From NCBI GenBank assembly GCA_043744215.1, contig JAYTVC010000014.1, forward strand, positions 1-64,000: DNA of 64,000 bases, given 5' to 3'. The stretch's first letter is position 1; the number at the start of each line of letters is the position of its first letter. Position numbers and translations under genes: made by a program. Positions 1 through 8,943 of the stretch are shown piece after piece. This stretch comes from JBEEJL01 sp043744215 (GTDB taxonomy: Bacteria > Pseudomonadota > Gammaproteobacteria > Burkholderiales > JBEEJL01). Below the pieces are notes generated by a model. It was given only the letters and a program-made list of their open reading frames with translations, did no database searches and had not been told where the DNA came from.

Positions 1-90
1 TTGAAGGAAATTGAGTACCGCTATAATCATCGGGGCGAGAACGTTTTTAAGCAGTTCCTGAAACTCTATTTTGGTTACGTTTCGCCCTAA
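1..90 (+). pseudogene. C-terminal end of an IS1595-type transposase (cut by the window edge)
   Basis: Thirty codons run from the window edge to a TAA at 88-90. The translation contains EIEYRYNHRGENVFKQF, which resembles the C-terminal end of IS1595 (ISXO2-like) transposases, where a (Y/F)RFNHR stretch follows the DDE-type catalytic core. The rest of the protein lies outside the window, so whether the element is intact cannot be judged. Bases 91-257 downstream hold no gene and no terminal inverted repeat that I can recognise. The family assignment rests on a short stretch. Confidence 0.5.
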
Positions 91-257
91 TTACCAAATT
101 TAATCATTGCCAGATCTCCATTTACAAATCGGAAGAAACCTCAGGGCTAGGCTCGCTTCTTTTTCAGCGTCATATTTATTCACTTCCATCGGGCTATTCT
201 GCGCACAACCTAGCGGTTACCCAAAGTCTATTTCCGATTAAAGTACATTGACGCATT

Positions 258-833
258 TCAGACGTTGCGAATAAACCGTTCGTACCACAACAAGCCGGTA
301 ATAGTTTTAGTGTCGGTGATTTTTCCGTTACGAATCCATTCCAGCGCAGTTTCCAGCGGCATGGCGAATACGTCGAGAAACTCTCCCTGCTCACGCTGAT
401 GTTGGCGCAGCGTCAGCCCTTCGGCGAGAAAAAATTCGATGCGTTCGTTGGAGTAGCCTATGCAGGGATGCGTTGTAATTAAATGACGCCAGCGGGTGGC
501 GACGTAGCCGGTTTCTTCGAGTAATTCCCTTTGTGCAGTGATAAGGTCGCTTTCGCCTTCATCGATTTTGCCAGCGGGGATTTCAATAAAATCCTGATGA
601 AGCGGGTAGCGGTATTGGCGCTCCATGACGATGGTACCGTCGTCGAGTACGGCGATGACGGCGACGGCACCGGGGTGGACGATGTATTCACGTTTGGCTT
701 CGCTGCCATCGGGCAGGCGCACGCGGTCTTCTTTGACGTGCAGCAAGCGGCCTTTGTAGCGGTCGTCGGAGGTAAGCGTATGTTCGGCTAAATCTTCGCC
801 AGAGAAATATGGTTTGTCAGTGGGGCTGGTCAT
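258..833 (-). CDS. nudF: ADP-ribose pyrophosphatase (Nudix hydrolase)
   Basis: Predicted 191-residue Nudix hydrolase that would cleave ADP-ribose or related nucleoside diphosphate sugars to AMP and a sugar phosphate in the cytoplasm. The full Nudix box GX5EX7REUXEEXGU is present (GKIDEGE, then RELLEETGY, about residues 110-132), preceded by the IPAG that is usual in ADP-ribose pyrophosphatases. I chose the ATG at 833 (MTSPTDKPYF). The frame is open further upstream, but that extension overlaps the neighbouring gene and has no family resemblance. It is the last gene of the nuo transcription unit, a common position in betaproteobacteria. Substrate specificity is inferred from family only. Confidence 0.88.
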   Translation of the reverse strand: MTSPTDKPYFSGEDLAEHTLTSDDRYKGRLLHVKEDRVRLPDGSEAKREYIVHPGAVAVIAVLDDGTIVMERQYRYPLHQDFIEIPAGKIDEGESDLITAQRELLEETGYVATRWRHLITTHPCIGYSNERIEFFLAEGLTLRQHQREQGEFLDVFAMPLETALEWIRNGKITDTKTITGLLWYERFIRNV

Positions 834-843
834 GGGCGGGAGT

Positions 844-1146
844 TTACGGGTTTCTTCTGCGCCACAGATAGCGATAGACGAAACCGGGATAGGCGAACAC
901 GAGGAACAAAGCAAACGTGGCAGCATAAAATTCCCAGCGTTGCGCATGGGGTGCACCCAATTTGCTTTCGAGCAGATAGGCGGCGAAGCCGACGACGAAA
1001 TACATCAGCAGCCATTCGACCAGGCGCCACGCGAGCGGCTTGGCCGGTGTTTTCAAGTGTATAAATAAGAACAGGCGTTCAGTAAAAAACGGCAGGTTCG
1101 CCGAGACCAATGCTATCAATAATATGATCAGCGCGTTCTGGTTCAC
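844..1146 (-). CDS. DUF2818 family small membrane protein
   Basis: A 100-residue protein with three predicted hydrophobic helices (about residues 5-22, 45-62 and 75-92) and a basic C-terminal end (YRYLWRRRNP). The sequence and its position directly after nuoN match the DUF2818 family, which accompanies complex I operons in betaproteobacteria. Its function is not established. Linkage suggests an inner-membrane protein associated with complex I, but that is inference. It starts 12 bases after nuoN ends and stops 10 bases before nudF starts, so it is almost certainly co-transcribed. Confidence 0.85.
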   Translation of the reverse strand: MNQNALIILLIALVSANLPFFTERLFLFIHLKTPAKPLAWRLVEWLLMYFVVGFAAYLLESKLGAPHAQRWEFYAATFALFLVFAYPGFVYRYLWRRRNP

Positions 1147-1158
1147 GGCAAGCGGCAG

Positions 1159-2610
1159 CTAGAGCTTGAGGGATTGCTGGATCGACATCTGGCACAGGCT
1201 CATCAGCGGGCCGGGCATCAAGCCCAACACAGCGACCAGTAACCCGTTCAGGCTCATGGCGATGCGCATATCGGCTTGCGGTGTGAGCGGGGTCGTGTCG
1301 GTGGGCGCATCCATGTACATGAGTTTGACCACGCGTAAATAATAGTAGGCTCCAACAAGCGATAGCATGACGGCCACCACAACCAGCCAGCCGTAGCCCG
1401 CTTGCCATGCGGCTTGCAACACGGCGAGCTTGGCCCAGAAGCCGATGAAAAACGGAATGCCGGCCATGGAAAACATGAGGAACAACATTACCGCTGCGAA
1501 CCATGGCGAACGTTGGTTGAGCCCTTTGAAGTCATCCAGCTCTTCCGCTTCAAAACCGGCGCGCGACAGCAGCATGATCATGCCGAAGCCACCGAGCGAC
1601 ATCAGCACATAAGCGATAACGTAAAACATCGATGAGCTGTAACCGTTTGCGCCGCCCGCCAACACACCCAGCAGCATGAAGCCCATGTGGGAGATGGCCG
1701 AGTACGCGAGCATGCGTTTCAAATTGGTTTGCGCGATGGCGGTGATATTGCCGATGGCCATCGACAATACGGCGAGTATGACCAGCATGCCCGACCAGTC
1801 GGCGACTAGGCCCTGCAAGCCCGTGGATAACAGGCGCATGATGAAACCAAATGCCGCGAGTTTCGGCGCGGAGCCGATGAACAGCGTGACGGCCGTCGGC
1901 GCGCCTTCGTAAACGTCGGGCACCCACATATGGAACGGCACGGCGCCGAGTTTGAACGCGATGCCCGCGATCACGAACACCAAACCGAATACGAGCAGGC
2001 TCTTGTTCGCCGTGCCGCTTTGAATGGCGGCAGAAACTTTTACCAGATCAAGCGAACCGGTCGCGCCGTATAACATCGACATGCCGTACAACAACATGCC
2101 CGACGCCAAGGCGCCGAGAATAAAATATTTCATCGCCGCTTCGGTGGCTTGCGCCGAGTCGCGCTGCAAAGCCACCAGCGCATACAAACTGAGCGCCAGC
2201 AATTCGAGGCCCAGATATAGCGTGAGAAAATGATTAGCGGAAATCATCACCATCATGCCGAGCGTGGCAAACAATATCAGTGCATAAAACTCGCCACGGA
2301 ACATGCCGCGCAGGGCGATGTATTCGCGTGAATAAATCAGCACCACGGCCACGCTGATATACACCATGATTTTCAGCACGTCCGAAAGACGGTCATCGAC
2401 AAACATGCCATTGAAAGTGGTGACGGAATCGGGCGAGAAGTGGTAAGCCGTGATCGCGGCGCAGCCGGCCAGGGCCAATTGGCTGAGGTTATAGATCCAC
2501 AGACGGTTGCGGTTGCTGATGAATAAATCGGCAATTAAAATAACCGATACCATGATCAGCAGGAAAATTTCCGGCAGCGCAGGCATCAAATTGGGCATGA
2601 CAAAATTCAT
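1159..2610 (-). CDS. nuoN: NADH-quinone oxidoreductase subunit N
   Basis: A 483-residue antiporter-like membrane subunit of complex I, one of the three proton-pumping modules together with NuoM and NuoL. The protein is almost entirely hydrophobic helices. The family-typical core LKRMLAYSAISHMGF, preceding the broken helix, is present, as is the conserved lysine in the FKLGAVPFHMWVPDVYEGAP region. Length is normal. It follows nuoM with a 5-base gap. The ATG at 2610 has no strong ribosome-binding site, which fits translational coupling to nuoM. Confidence 0.97.
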   Translation of the reverse strand: MNFVMPNLMPALPEIFLLIMVSVILIADLFISNRNRLWIYNLSQLALAGCAAITAYHFSPDSVTTFNGMFVDDRLSDVLKIMVYISVAVVLIYSREYIALRGMFRGEFYALILFATLGMMVMISANHFLTLYLGLELLALSLYALVALQRDSAQATEAAMKYFILGALASGMLLYGMSMLYGATGSLDLVKVSAAIQSGTANKSLLVFGLVFVIAGIAFKLGAVPFHMWVPDVYEGAPTAVTLFIGSAPKLAAFGFIMRLLSTGLQGLVADWSGMLVILAVLSMAIGNITAIAQTNLKRMLAYSAISHMGFMLLGVLAGGANGYSSSMFYVIAYVLMSLGGFGMIMLLSRAGFEAEELDDFKGLNQRSPWFAAVMLFLMFSMAGIPFFIGFWAKLAVLQAAWQAGYGWLVVVAVMLSLVGAYYYLRVVKLMYMDAPTDTTPLTPQADMRIAMSLNGLLVAVLGLMPGPLMSLCQMSIQQSLKL

Positions 2611-2615
2611 AATTT

Positions 2616-4121
2616 TCAGCGTCTGGTTTTGAGCAATGCAGGGTCTTTGACTTTCGCTACATGGCGCGTCAAATCATTTACGGTCGTATGCATGGCATCG
2701 GTATAGGGCTTCGGATAAATGCCCATACTAAGCACGGCCATGGCGAGCAGTGCGAGAAAAACAAATTCGCGCTTGTTGATGTCTTTCAATTCCGCCACGT
2801 GGCTATTGGCTACGTCGCCAAAAATTACGCGCTTCACCATCCACAGCGTGTAAGCCGCGCCGAAGATCAATGTCGTCGCCGCGAGCACGGCAAACCAGAA
2901 ATTCACTTTCACGGCGGCGAGAATGACCATGAATTCACCAATGAAACCGCTGGTGCCGGGCAAGCCGGAGTTAGCCATGGCGAACAGCACCATGAACGCG
3001 GCGAAGATGGGCATGGTATTGGCCACGCCGCCGTAAGCGGAAATTTCGCGCGAGTGAACACGGTCGTACAACACGCCAATGCAGAGGAACATGGCGGCGG
3101 AAATGAAGCCATGAGAAATCATTTGCACCAGCGCGCCTTCAATGCCGAGCGAGTTGAATAAAAAGAAACCCAGCGTGACAAAACCCATGTGTGAAATCGA
3201 CGAGTAGGCAACGAGTTTTTTCATGTCCTTTTGCACCAGCGCCACGAGGCCGATATATACCACGGCAATCAACGACAGCGCGATCACGTAGGGCGCGAGC
3301 AAGCGGCTGGCGTCAGGCGCGATGGGCATGATGAAGCGCAGGAAACCGTATCCGCCGATTTTTAATGTGATGGCCGCCAACACCACCGAGCCGCCAGTGG
3401 GCGCTTCAACGTGGGCGTCGGGCAGCCAGGTGTGCACGGGCCACATCGGGACTTTGACCGCGAAGGACATAAAAAATGCAATAAAAACAAATACTTGCGC
3501 GCTAACAGCGATGGGCAATTTGTAGTAATCGAGAATCTCGAAACTGCCATTGCTCTGAAAATATAGATAAATAAACGCAGCCAGCATCAACAACGAGCCG
3601 AGCAGCGTATAGAGAAAAAATTTCACCGCTGCATACACGCGATTGGGCCCGCCCCACACGCCGATGATGAGAAACATCGGAATCAGCATCGCTTCGAAGA
3701 ACACATAAAACAGCATCGCATCCAGCGCGGCGAAGGTGCCGTTGATGAGGCCGGACATGATGAGAAACGCGGCGAGATACTGCGCGACTTTTTCTTCAAT
3801 CACTTCCCAGGCGGCGATGACAACCAGCAGGGTGGTGAAGCTGTTGAGCAAAATAAACCAAAGTGAAATACCGTCAATGCCGAGGTGATAGTTGATGTTG
3901 AAGCGCGCAATCCACGGTTTCATTTCGCTGAACTGCATGGCGCTCGTGGCCGGGTTAAAGCTGGTATATAGCGGTATGGTAATCAGAAAACCGATCAGCG
4001 CGCCCACGAGGGCCAGCTTGCGCGCCAGCGGCGCATTGCGGTCAGAGCCAGTGGCGAGCACCAGCAGGCCCGCCAAAATTGGCAGCCAGATCGATAAACT
4101 CAGTAACGGAAGACCGGACAT
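2616..4121 (-). CDS. nuoM: NADH-quinone oxidoreductase subunit M
   Basis: A 501-residue antiporter-like membrane subunit of complex I. Visible family marks are the VKVPMWPVHTWLPDAHVEAPT segment and the MKKLVAYSSISHMGF segment in the proton-channel region. The C-terminus is hydrophilic and lysine/arginine rich (KVKDPALLKTRR). Length is normal. It lies between nuoL (22-base gap, 4122-4143) and nuoN. A stretch near 3468-3497 weakly resembles the AT-rich dispersed element described elsewhere, but it encodes a normal helix and may be chance. Confidence 0.97.
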   Translation of the reverse strand: MSGLPLLSLSIWLPILAGLLVLATGSDRNAPLARKLALVGALIGFLITIPLYTSFNPATSAMQFSEMKPWIARFNINYHLGIDGISLWFILLNSFTTLLVVIAAWEVIEEKVAQYLAAFLIMSGLINGTFAALDAMLFYVFFEAMLIPMFLIIGVWGGPNRVYAAVKFFLYTLLGSLLMLAAFIYLYFQSNGSFEILDYYKLPIAVSAQVFVFIAFFMSFAVKVPMWPVHTWLPDAHVEAPTGGSVVLAAITLKIGGYGFLRFIMPIAPDASRLLAPYVIALSLIAVVYIGLVALVQKDMKKLVAYSSISHMGFVTLGFFLFNSLGIEGALVQMISHGFISAAMFLCIGVLYDRVHSREISAYGGVANTMPIFAAFMVLFAMANSGLPGTSGFIGEFMVILAAVKVNFWFAVLAATTLIFGAAYTLWMVKRVIFGDVANSHVAELKDINKREFVFLALLAMAVLSMGIYPKPYTDAMHTTVNDLTRHVAKVKDPALLKTRR

Positions 4122-4143
4122 ATTTTTTCTTTAATAAATACAG

Positions 4144-6147
4144 TTAAGCTTTTTTCAGCCACAACAATGCTGCCACGCCGATGATCATGACAAAGGCATA
4201 GTGATAAATGTAACCCGTCTGCGCACGGCGCGTGACGGTGGAAAACCAGCCGATCAGTTTGGCGGTGCCGTTTACCATGATACCGTCGATGACTGTCACG
4301 TCGCCAAAGCGCCACAAAGCGCTGCCCAATTTGCGCGCGCCGTTGGCAAAAACGAAATCGTTCATGCGGTCGAAATAATATTTGTTGTCTAGCAAGGTGT
4401 AGATCGGGCTGAAGGTTTTTTTGAACCACGCCGGAATTGATGGCTGCTTCAAATAGAACCACCATGCGCAGAACACACCCAACGCCGCCAACTCAAACGG
4501 CAAATGAATCACGCCGTGCATCGCCATATCACCCGGCCCGTGAAAGCCCGCTGCCATTTCTTGTAATGTTTCATGCCTCGGCAACACGGTGATGGCGCTA
4601 CCAAAAAAATCGCCGAACAATAAAGGTTTGATGGTCAGCGCACCGATGATGGCAGACGGAATCGCCAACAGCGCCAGCGGCAGCCACACCACCCAAGGTG
4701 ATTCGTGCGGCACGCCGCCGTGATGAGCGTCGTGGGCGTGTTCATCATGCGCATGTTCATTATGAGCGTGCGCATCGACGTGGGTATCAAAGCGCGGCTT
4801 GCCGTGAAACACCATGAAATACATGCGGAACGAATAAAACGCGGTGACAAACACGCCAGCGATGACGGCGAAGTAAGCGAACTTTGCGCCGTAGATATGC
4901 GAGGAATGCACGGCCTCAATGATGCTGTCTTTGGAATAAAAACCCGACAGGCCCGGCACGCCGATCAATGCCAACGAACCGATGAGTGAAGTAATCCAGG
5001 TGATCGGCATGTATTTGCGCAGGCCGCCCATTTTGCGCATGTCCTGTTCGTGATGCATGCCGATGATGACCGAGCCGGCAGCGAGGAAGAGCAGCGCCTT
5101 GAAAAACGCGTGGGTCATCAAATGGAAGATCGCGGCGGAATAGGCGGACGCGCCGAGAGCGACGGTCATGTAACCGAGTTGCGATAATGTGGAATAAGCC
5201 ACGACGCGCTTGATGTCGTTTTGCACCACACCGAGAAAACCCATGAACAGGGCCGTGATGGCGCCGATGATTATGACAAATGACAATGCAGTTTCGGACA
5301 ACTCAAACAACGGCGAGCAGCGCGCCACCATGAAGATGCCCGCCGTCACCATCGTTGCCGCGTGAATCAGCGCGGAGATGGGCGTGGGGCCTTCCATCGA
5401 ATCGGGCAACCATACATGCAACGGAAACTGCGCCGACTTGCCCATGGCGCCGATGAACAATCCGATACATATGGCGGTGATGAGATTCCAATGCGCGCCG
5501 GGTATCGGTGCCGTCTCGCCCGCGTATTGCGCCGCGCGGTTGAATACGGTTGCATAATCCAGCGTGCCGAAGGCGTAAAGAATCAGGCCGATGCCAAGCA
5601 GAAAACCGAAGTCGCCAACGCGGTTTACCAGAAATGCTTTGAGGTTGGCGTAAATTGCCGTAGGGCGCTTGAACCAGAAACCAATCAGCAAATATGAAAC
5701 AAGACCCACCGCTTCCCAACCGAAAAACAATTGCAGGAAGTTGTTCGACATCACCAACATCAACATGGAGAACGTGAACATCGATATGTACGAGAAGAAA
5801 CGTTGGTAACCATCGTCATCGGCCATGTAGCCGATGGTGTAGATATGCACCATTAACGAAACGGATGTCACCACCAGCATCATGGTGACGGTGAGCTTGT
5901 CGATCAGAAAACCGATATGCCACGGTGCCATGCTGTCGCCAAGCGCCGTCCATTGGTACAGGTTGCCGTTGAAGTGATGGCCAGCGAGCACGTCTTGAAA
6001 AATAACTAGCGACGCGATAAAAGAAATCGCGACACCAATGATAGTCACCCAGTGCGCAAACGCACGGCCGAATTTCCAGCCGAGCAAACCGGCGAGCAGC
6101 GCGCCCGCCAGCGGTGCAAGGGGAACCAATAAATAGAGTTGTTGCAT
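4144..6147 (-). CDS. nuoL: NADH-quinone oxidoreductase subunit L
   Basis: A 667-residue antiporter-like subunit with the long C-terminal lateral helix of complex I. Core segments GKSAQFPLHVWLPDSMEGPTP and IKRVVAYSTLSQLGYM are intact. I prefer the ATG at 6147 (MQQLYLLVPLAPL); an in-frame ATG at 6156 would add three residues. Neither has a Shine-Dalgarno sequence, because the upstream space is filled by a copy of the AT-rich dispersed element (6157-6182). A histidine-rich loop (about residues 452-478, repeating HAH/HDEHAHDAHH) precedes the last transmembrane region. Such loops occur in some NuoL proteins, and metal binding would be speculation. Confidence 0.97.
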   Translation of the reverse strand: MQQLYLLVPLAPLAGALLAGLLGWKFGRAFAHWVTIIGVAISFIASLVIFQDVLAGHHFNGNLYQWTALGDSMAPWHIGFLIDKLTVTMMLVVTSVSLMVHIYTIGYMADDDGYQRFFSYISMFTFSMLMLVMSNNFLQLFFGWEAVGLVSYLLIGFWFKRPTAIYANLKAFLVNRVGDFGFLLGIGLILYAFGTLDYATVFNRAAQYAGETAPIPGAHWNLITAICIGLFIGAMGKSAQFPLHVWLPDSMEGPTPISALIHAATMVTAGIFMVARCSPLFELSETALSFVIIIGAITALFMGFLGVVQNDIKRVVAYSTLSQLGYMTVALGASAYSAAIFHLMTHAFFKALLFLAAGSVIIGMHHEQDMRKMGGLRKYMPITWITSLIGSLALIGVPGLSGFYSKDSIIEAVHSSHIYGAKFAYFAVIAGVFVTAFYSFRMYFMVFHGKPRFDTHVDAHAHNEHAHDEHAHDAHHGGVPHESPWVVWLPLALLAIPSAIIGALTIKPLLFGDFFGSAITVLPRHETLQEMAAGFHGPGDMAMHGVIHLPFELAALGVFCAWWFYLKQPSIPAWFKKTFSPIYTLLDNKYYFDRMNDFVFANGARKLGSALWRFGDVTVIDGIMVNGTAKLIGWFSTVTRRAQTGYIYHYAFVMIIGVAALLWLKKA

Positions 6148-6156
6148 GGATATCAT

Positions 6157-6182
6157 AAGTATTTGATTATATTCAATATTTT
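6157..6182 (+). repeat. AT-rich dispersed element, copy between nuoK and nuoL
   Basis: Strong match to the 28-bp dispersed motif: AAG, then TATTTGATTATATTCAATAT, then TTT. It fills the whole gap between the nuoK stop and the nuoL start. On the minus strand it presents TATAAT at 6171-6166, so a -10-like box lies 9 nt before one nuoL ATG and 18 nt before the other. It replaces any ribosome-binding site at nuoL. Confidence 0.7.
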
Positions 6183-6486
6183 AGCCGCATAAACTATCCA
6201 GATCATCCACGTTGATGGTTTTCAAATTGCGGAACAACACGACAAGTATCGCGAGGCCAATCGCCGACTCTGCCGCCGCCACAGTGAGAATAAAAAAAAC
6301 AAATATCTGCCCCGCCGTGTCGCCGCTGTATTGCGCGAAGGCGATGAAGTTCATGTTCACGGCGAGCAGCATCAACTCAATCGCCATGAGCAACACGATC
6401 ATGTTCTTGCGGTTGAGAAATATCCCGACGATGCTAATGGCGAACAAGATTGCGCCGAGCACGAGGTAATGGGACAGTGTGACCAA
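6181..6486 (-). CDS. nuoK: NADH-quinone oxidoreductase subunit K
   Basis: A 101-residue membrane subunit with three helices. Conserved glutamates appear in the MAIELMLLAVNMNF helix and in the AAAESAIGLAI helix, as in all NuoK proteins. The start is a TTG at 6486, giving the usual MxTLSHYLVLGA N-terminus. It is supported by an AAGGGAG ribosome-binding site six bases upstream. The C-terminal end (INVDDLDSLCG) is the usual one. The stop is immediately followed by the AT-rich element preceding nuoL. Confidence 0.96.
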   Translation of the reverse strand: MVTLSHYLVLGAILFAISIVGIFLNRKNMIVLLMAIELMLLAVNMNFIAFAQYSGDTAGQIFVFFILTVAAAESAIGLAILVVLFRNLKTINVDDLDSLCG

Positions 6487-6534
6487 TTGGAACTCCCTTA
6501 AACGTGAAAAAAAATCTTCACGCGAAAAAAATTT

Positions 6535-7191
6535 TTATTGCGGCTTGCTTTCCGTTGTTGTCGCAGCTTCGGCCGGCGTCTTCGACACCGGCTTCGCTTC
6601 CGCCGCCATGCTCACTAAGCGCACGCGGTCTTTGCGCTGGATGTTGATCTGCTTGGCCGGATCCTGATATTTGGTATTTTTGCGCCTGCGCAAGGTGAGC
6701 GCGATGGCGGCGACAATCGCCACCAGCAAAATCACCGACGCCAACTCGAATGGATACACATAATCGGTGTAAATCAGTCGGCCCAGTTCTTTGGTATTGC
6801 TGTAATCGGCAGCGCGCGCGACGGGCGCGGTTTTTTCCAGCAGCGCTTTACTCCACAGCACCGCGCCCATTTCGAACGCCATCAGGCCGCCCACCAGAAT
6901 GCCCATGGGCAGGTAACTCAAAAAGCCTTTACGCAATTCTTCAATATCAATGTCGAGCATCATCACAACAAACAGGAACAGCACCATCACCGCGCCAACG
7001 TACACGAGCACCAGCACGATGGCGAGGAATTCCGCCTGCAGCAACAGCCACAACGCCGATGCGGTAAAAAATGCCAGCACCAGAAACATCGCCGCGTGCA
7101 CGGGATTGCGCGCGGTAATCACGCGCAGCGCGGCAAACACCAGAATGGCGGCGAAAGCGTAAAAAAGAATTTGCGGTAAGTTGATTGTCAT
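6535..7191 (-). CDS. nuoJ: NADH-quinone oxidoreductase subunit J
   Basis: A 218-residue membrane subunit with five predicted helices, including the family segment EFLAIVLVLVYVGAVMVLFLF that contains the pi-bulge helix of the quinone-to-pump coupling region. The last 25 or so residues form a low-complexity tail rich in alanine, threonine, proline and lysine (KPVSKTPAEAATTTESKPQ), longer than in many relatives. The gap to nuoK contains a small A-rich hairpin (about 6504-6523). Upstream of it is an unusually long 150-base gap to nuoI that carries a large inverted repeat. Confidence 0.95.
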   Translation of the reverse strand: MTINLPQILFYAFAAILVFAALRVITARNPVHAAMFLVLAFFTASALWLLLQAEFLAIVLVLVYVGAVMVLFLFVVMMLDIDIEELRKGFLSYLPMGILVGGLMAFEMGAVLWSKALLEKTAPVARAADYSNTKELGRLIYTDYVYPFELASVILLVAIVAAIALTLRRRKNTKYQDPAKQINIQRKDRVRLVSMAAEAKPVSKTPAEAATTTESKPQ

Positions 7192-7198
7192 AAGTTCA

Positions 7199-7337
7199 AA
7201 ATCTTTACCACAGAGGCACAGAGCTAAGTTCTAAATCTTCACCACAGAGGCACAGAGTCACAGAGTCACAGAGAAAAGCAAAACAAGAAAAAAATATTCA
7301 AAGTCTTTCTCTGTGTCTCTGTGCCTCTGTGGTGAAA
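7199..7337. repeat. CACAGAG-type inverted repeat in the nuoJ-nuoI gap
   Basis: The nuoI-nuoJ space holds three copies of the unit accacagaggcacagag. Two are in one orientation (about 7207-7223 and 7241-7257, the second followed by tandem tcacagag units to 7273). The third is in the opposite orientation (about 7306-7335). The second and third could pair over roughly 28 bases with a loop of about 35 bases, giving a strong hairpin inside the nuo mRNA. Repeats of this kind occur in many unrelated bacteria. No poly-U tail follows, so it is not a normal intrinsic terminator. Confidence 0.75.
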
Positions 7338-7343
7338 AGGTTT

Positions 7344-7835
7344 TCATCGGTACACCGCATCCGCTTCCCGGTCTTTGGCAATTTGCGCTTCGTACTTGTC
7401 GCCAATCGCCAGCAACATGGGTTTGGTGTAGGTCAGGTCGCCGCGTTTTTCGCCGTGGTATTCGAGGATGCGCGTTTCAACAATGGAATCGACGGGGCAG
7501 GATTCTTCGCAGAAGCCGCAGAAAATACATTTGGTCAGGTCAATGTCGTAGCGTGTGGTGCGGCGGGTGCCGTCGTCGCGCTGCTCCGATTCAATCGTGA
7601 TGGCCAATGCGGGGCACACGGCTTCGCACAGTTTGCACGCGATGCAGCGCTCTTCGCCATTGGGATAACGGCGCAACGCATGCAGGCCGCGGAAGCGTCC
7701 CGATTGCGGCGTTTTCTCTTCGGGAAACTGCACGGTGATTTTGCGCGCAAACATGTGCTTGCCGGTGAGGCGCATGCCTTTCACCAGTTCGCCCAACATC
7801 AGGCTGCTTACAAAATCTTTCGCGCGACTCATCAT
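7344..7835 (-). CDS. nuoI: NADH-quinone oxidoreductase subunit I
   Basis: A 163-residue ferredoxin-like subunit carrying two [4Fe-4S] clusters (N6a and N6b) that pass electrons toward NuoB. Both motifs are intact: CIACKLCEAVCP and CIFCGFCEESCP. I chose the ATG at 7835 (MMSRAKDFVSS), because TAGGA lies about eight bases upstream and the resulting length matches the family. The frame remains open up to 7880 but would overlap nuoH. The upstream gene nuoH ends ten bases before the start. Confidence 0.96.
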   Translation of the reverse strand: MMSRAKDFVSSLMLGELVKGMRLTGKHMFARKITVQFPEEKTPQSGRFRGLHALRRYPNGEERCIACKLCEAVCPALAITIESEQRDDGTRRTTRYDIDLTKCIFCGFCEESCPVDSIVETRILEYHGEKRGDLTYTKPMLLAIGDKYEAQIAKDREADAVYR

Positions 7836-7845
7836 CTTTAATATC

Positions 7846-8943
7846 CTACTTGCCAAACCAGATACTGAATGGAAACACACTATTGATCGGCTGCATCATC
7901 ATCAATCCGACCACGACCAGCCACACCAGCGTGAGCGGAATAAATACTTTCCAGCCGAGGCGCATCAACTGGTCATAACGGTAACGGGGGAAGGTGGCGC
8001 GGAACCAGATGAACATAAACAGCATGGCGCAAATCTTGAACACCAACCAATGCAGGCCGGGCGCGGCAAGCAAACCCAGCACGGGAATATTTTTCAGAAA
8101 ACCGAAACCAAAGGGGGACAGCCAGCCGCCGAGGAACATCAGGCTGGCGAGCGCCGCCACCAGAATCATGTTGACGTATTCGGCGATAAAAAATACCGCG
8201 AAAGCCATGGAGGAATATTCGACATGAAAGCCCGCGACGATTTCCGACTCACCTTCGGCCACATCAAACGGCGCACGGTTGGTTTCCGCCACGCCGGAAA
8301 TAAAATAGACGATGAACATGGGGAACAGCGGAATAAAAAACCAGTTGATGAAACCGAGATCGCCCGCTTGCCGGCCGACGATTTGCGCCAAGTTCAAACT
8401 CTGCCCCGCCATCAACACCGTCACCAGCGCGAAGCCCATGGCGATTTCGTAGGACACAATTTGCGCCGCCGAACGCATGGCGCCAATAAAAGCATATTTG
8501 GAATTGGACGCCCAGCCGGCCAGCAGGATGCCGTACACGCCCATCGACGTGGCCGCGAGAATAAACAACAATCCTGCATCGATATTGGCGAACACCGCTT
8601 CGGGCGAAAACGGCACCACCGCCCACGCGACAATCGCCATGGACACAGAAATCAGTGGCGCAAGAATGAACAGGAATTTATTTGCGCCGGCGGGAATCAG
8701 CAGCTCTTTGAACATCAGCTTGATGCCGTCGGCGATGGGCTGCAACAAACCTAACGGCCCGACGCGATTCGGGCCGATGCGCACTTGCATCCAGCCGATG
8801 ATTTTGCGTTCAAAATAAGTCGTGTAAGCGAAGCTCAACATCAGCGCGACAATCAGCAGCGCGATTTTTATCAACGTAAGGATATGCGGTCCGAAGGTGC
8901 CGCCGAAAATACCGTTAAGCAGATTGAGCGCGAGGTCGTTCAT
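7846..8943 (-). CDS. nuoH: NADH-quinone oxidoreductase subunit H
   Basis: A 365-residue membrane subunit that forms the quinone-binding chamber with NuoB and NuoD. Eight hydrophobic helices are visible. The conserved acidic loop AETNRAPFDVAEGESEIVAGFHVEY is intact, as is the N-terminal ERKIIGWMQVRIGPNRVGP. The start overlaps the nuoG stop by four bases (ATGA), indicating translational coupling. Length is normal. Confidence 0.97.
   Translation of the reverse strand: MNDLALNLLNGIFGGTFGPHILTLIKIALLIVALMLSFAYTTYFERKIIGWMQVRIGPNRVGPLGLLQPIADGIKLMFKELLIPAGANKFLFILAPLISVSMAIVAWAVVPFSPEAVFANIDAGLLFILAATSMGVYGILLAGWASNSKYAFIGAMRSAAQIVSYEIAMGFALVTVLMAGQSLNLAQIVGRQAGDLGFINWFFIPLFPMFIVYFISGVAETNRAPFDVAEGESEIVAGFHVEYSSMAFAVFFIAEYVNMILVAALASLMFLGGWLSPFGFGFLKNIPVLGLLAAPGLHWLVFKICAMLFMFIWFRATFPRYRYDQLMRLGWKVFIPLTLVWLVVVGLMMMQPINSVFPFSIWFGK

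Noticed and set aside
6504..6535. A terminator between nuoJ and nuoK from the CGTGAA/TTCACG hairpin
   Set aside because: The stem is only six bases, the operon continues through it, and nuoK has a good ribosome-binding site right after.
7199..7337. CRISPR-like appearance of the CACAGAG repeats
   Set aside because: Units are not regularly spaced, one is inverted, there are no unique spacers of equal length and no cas genes.
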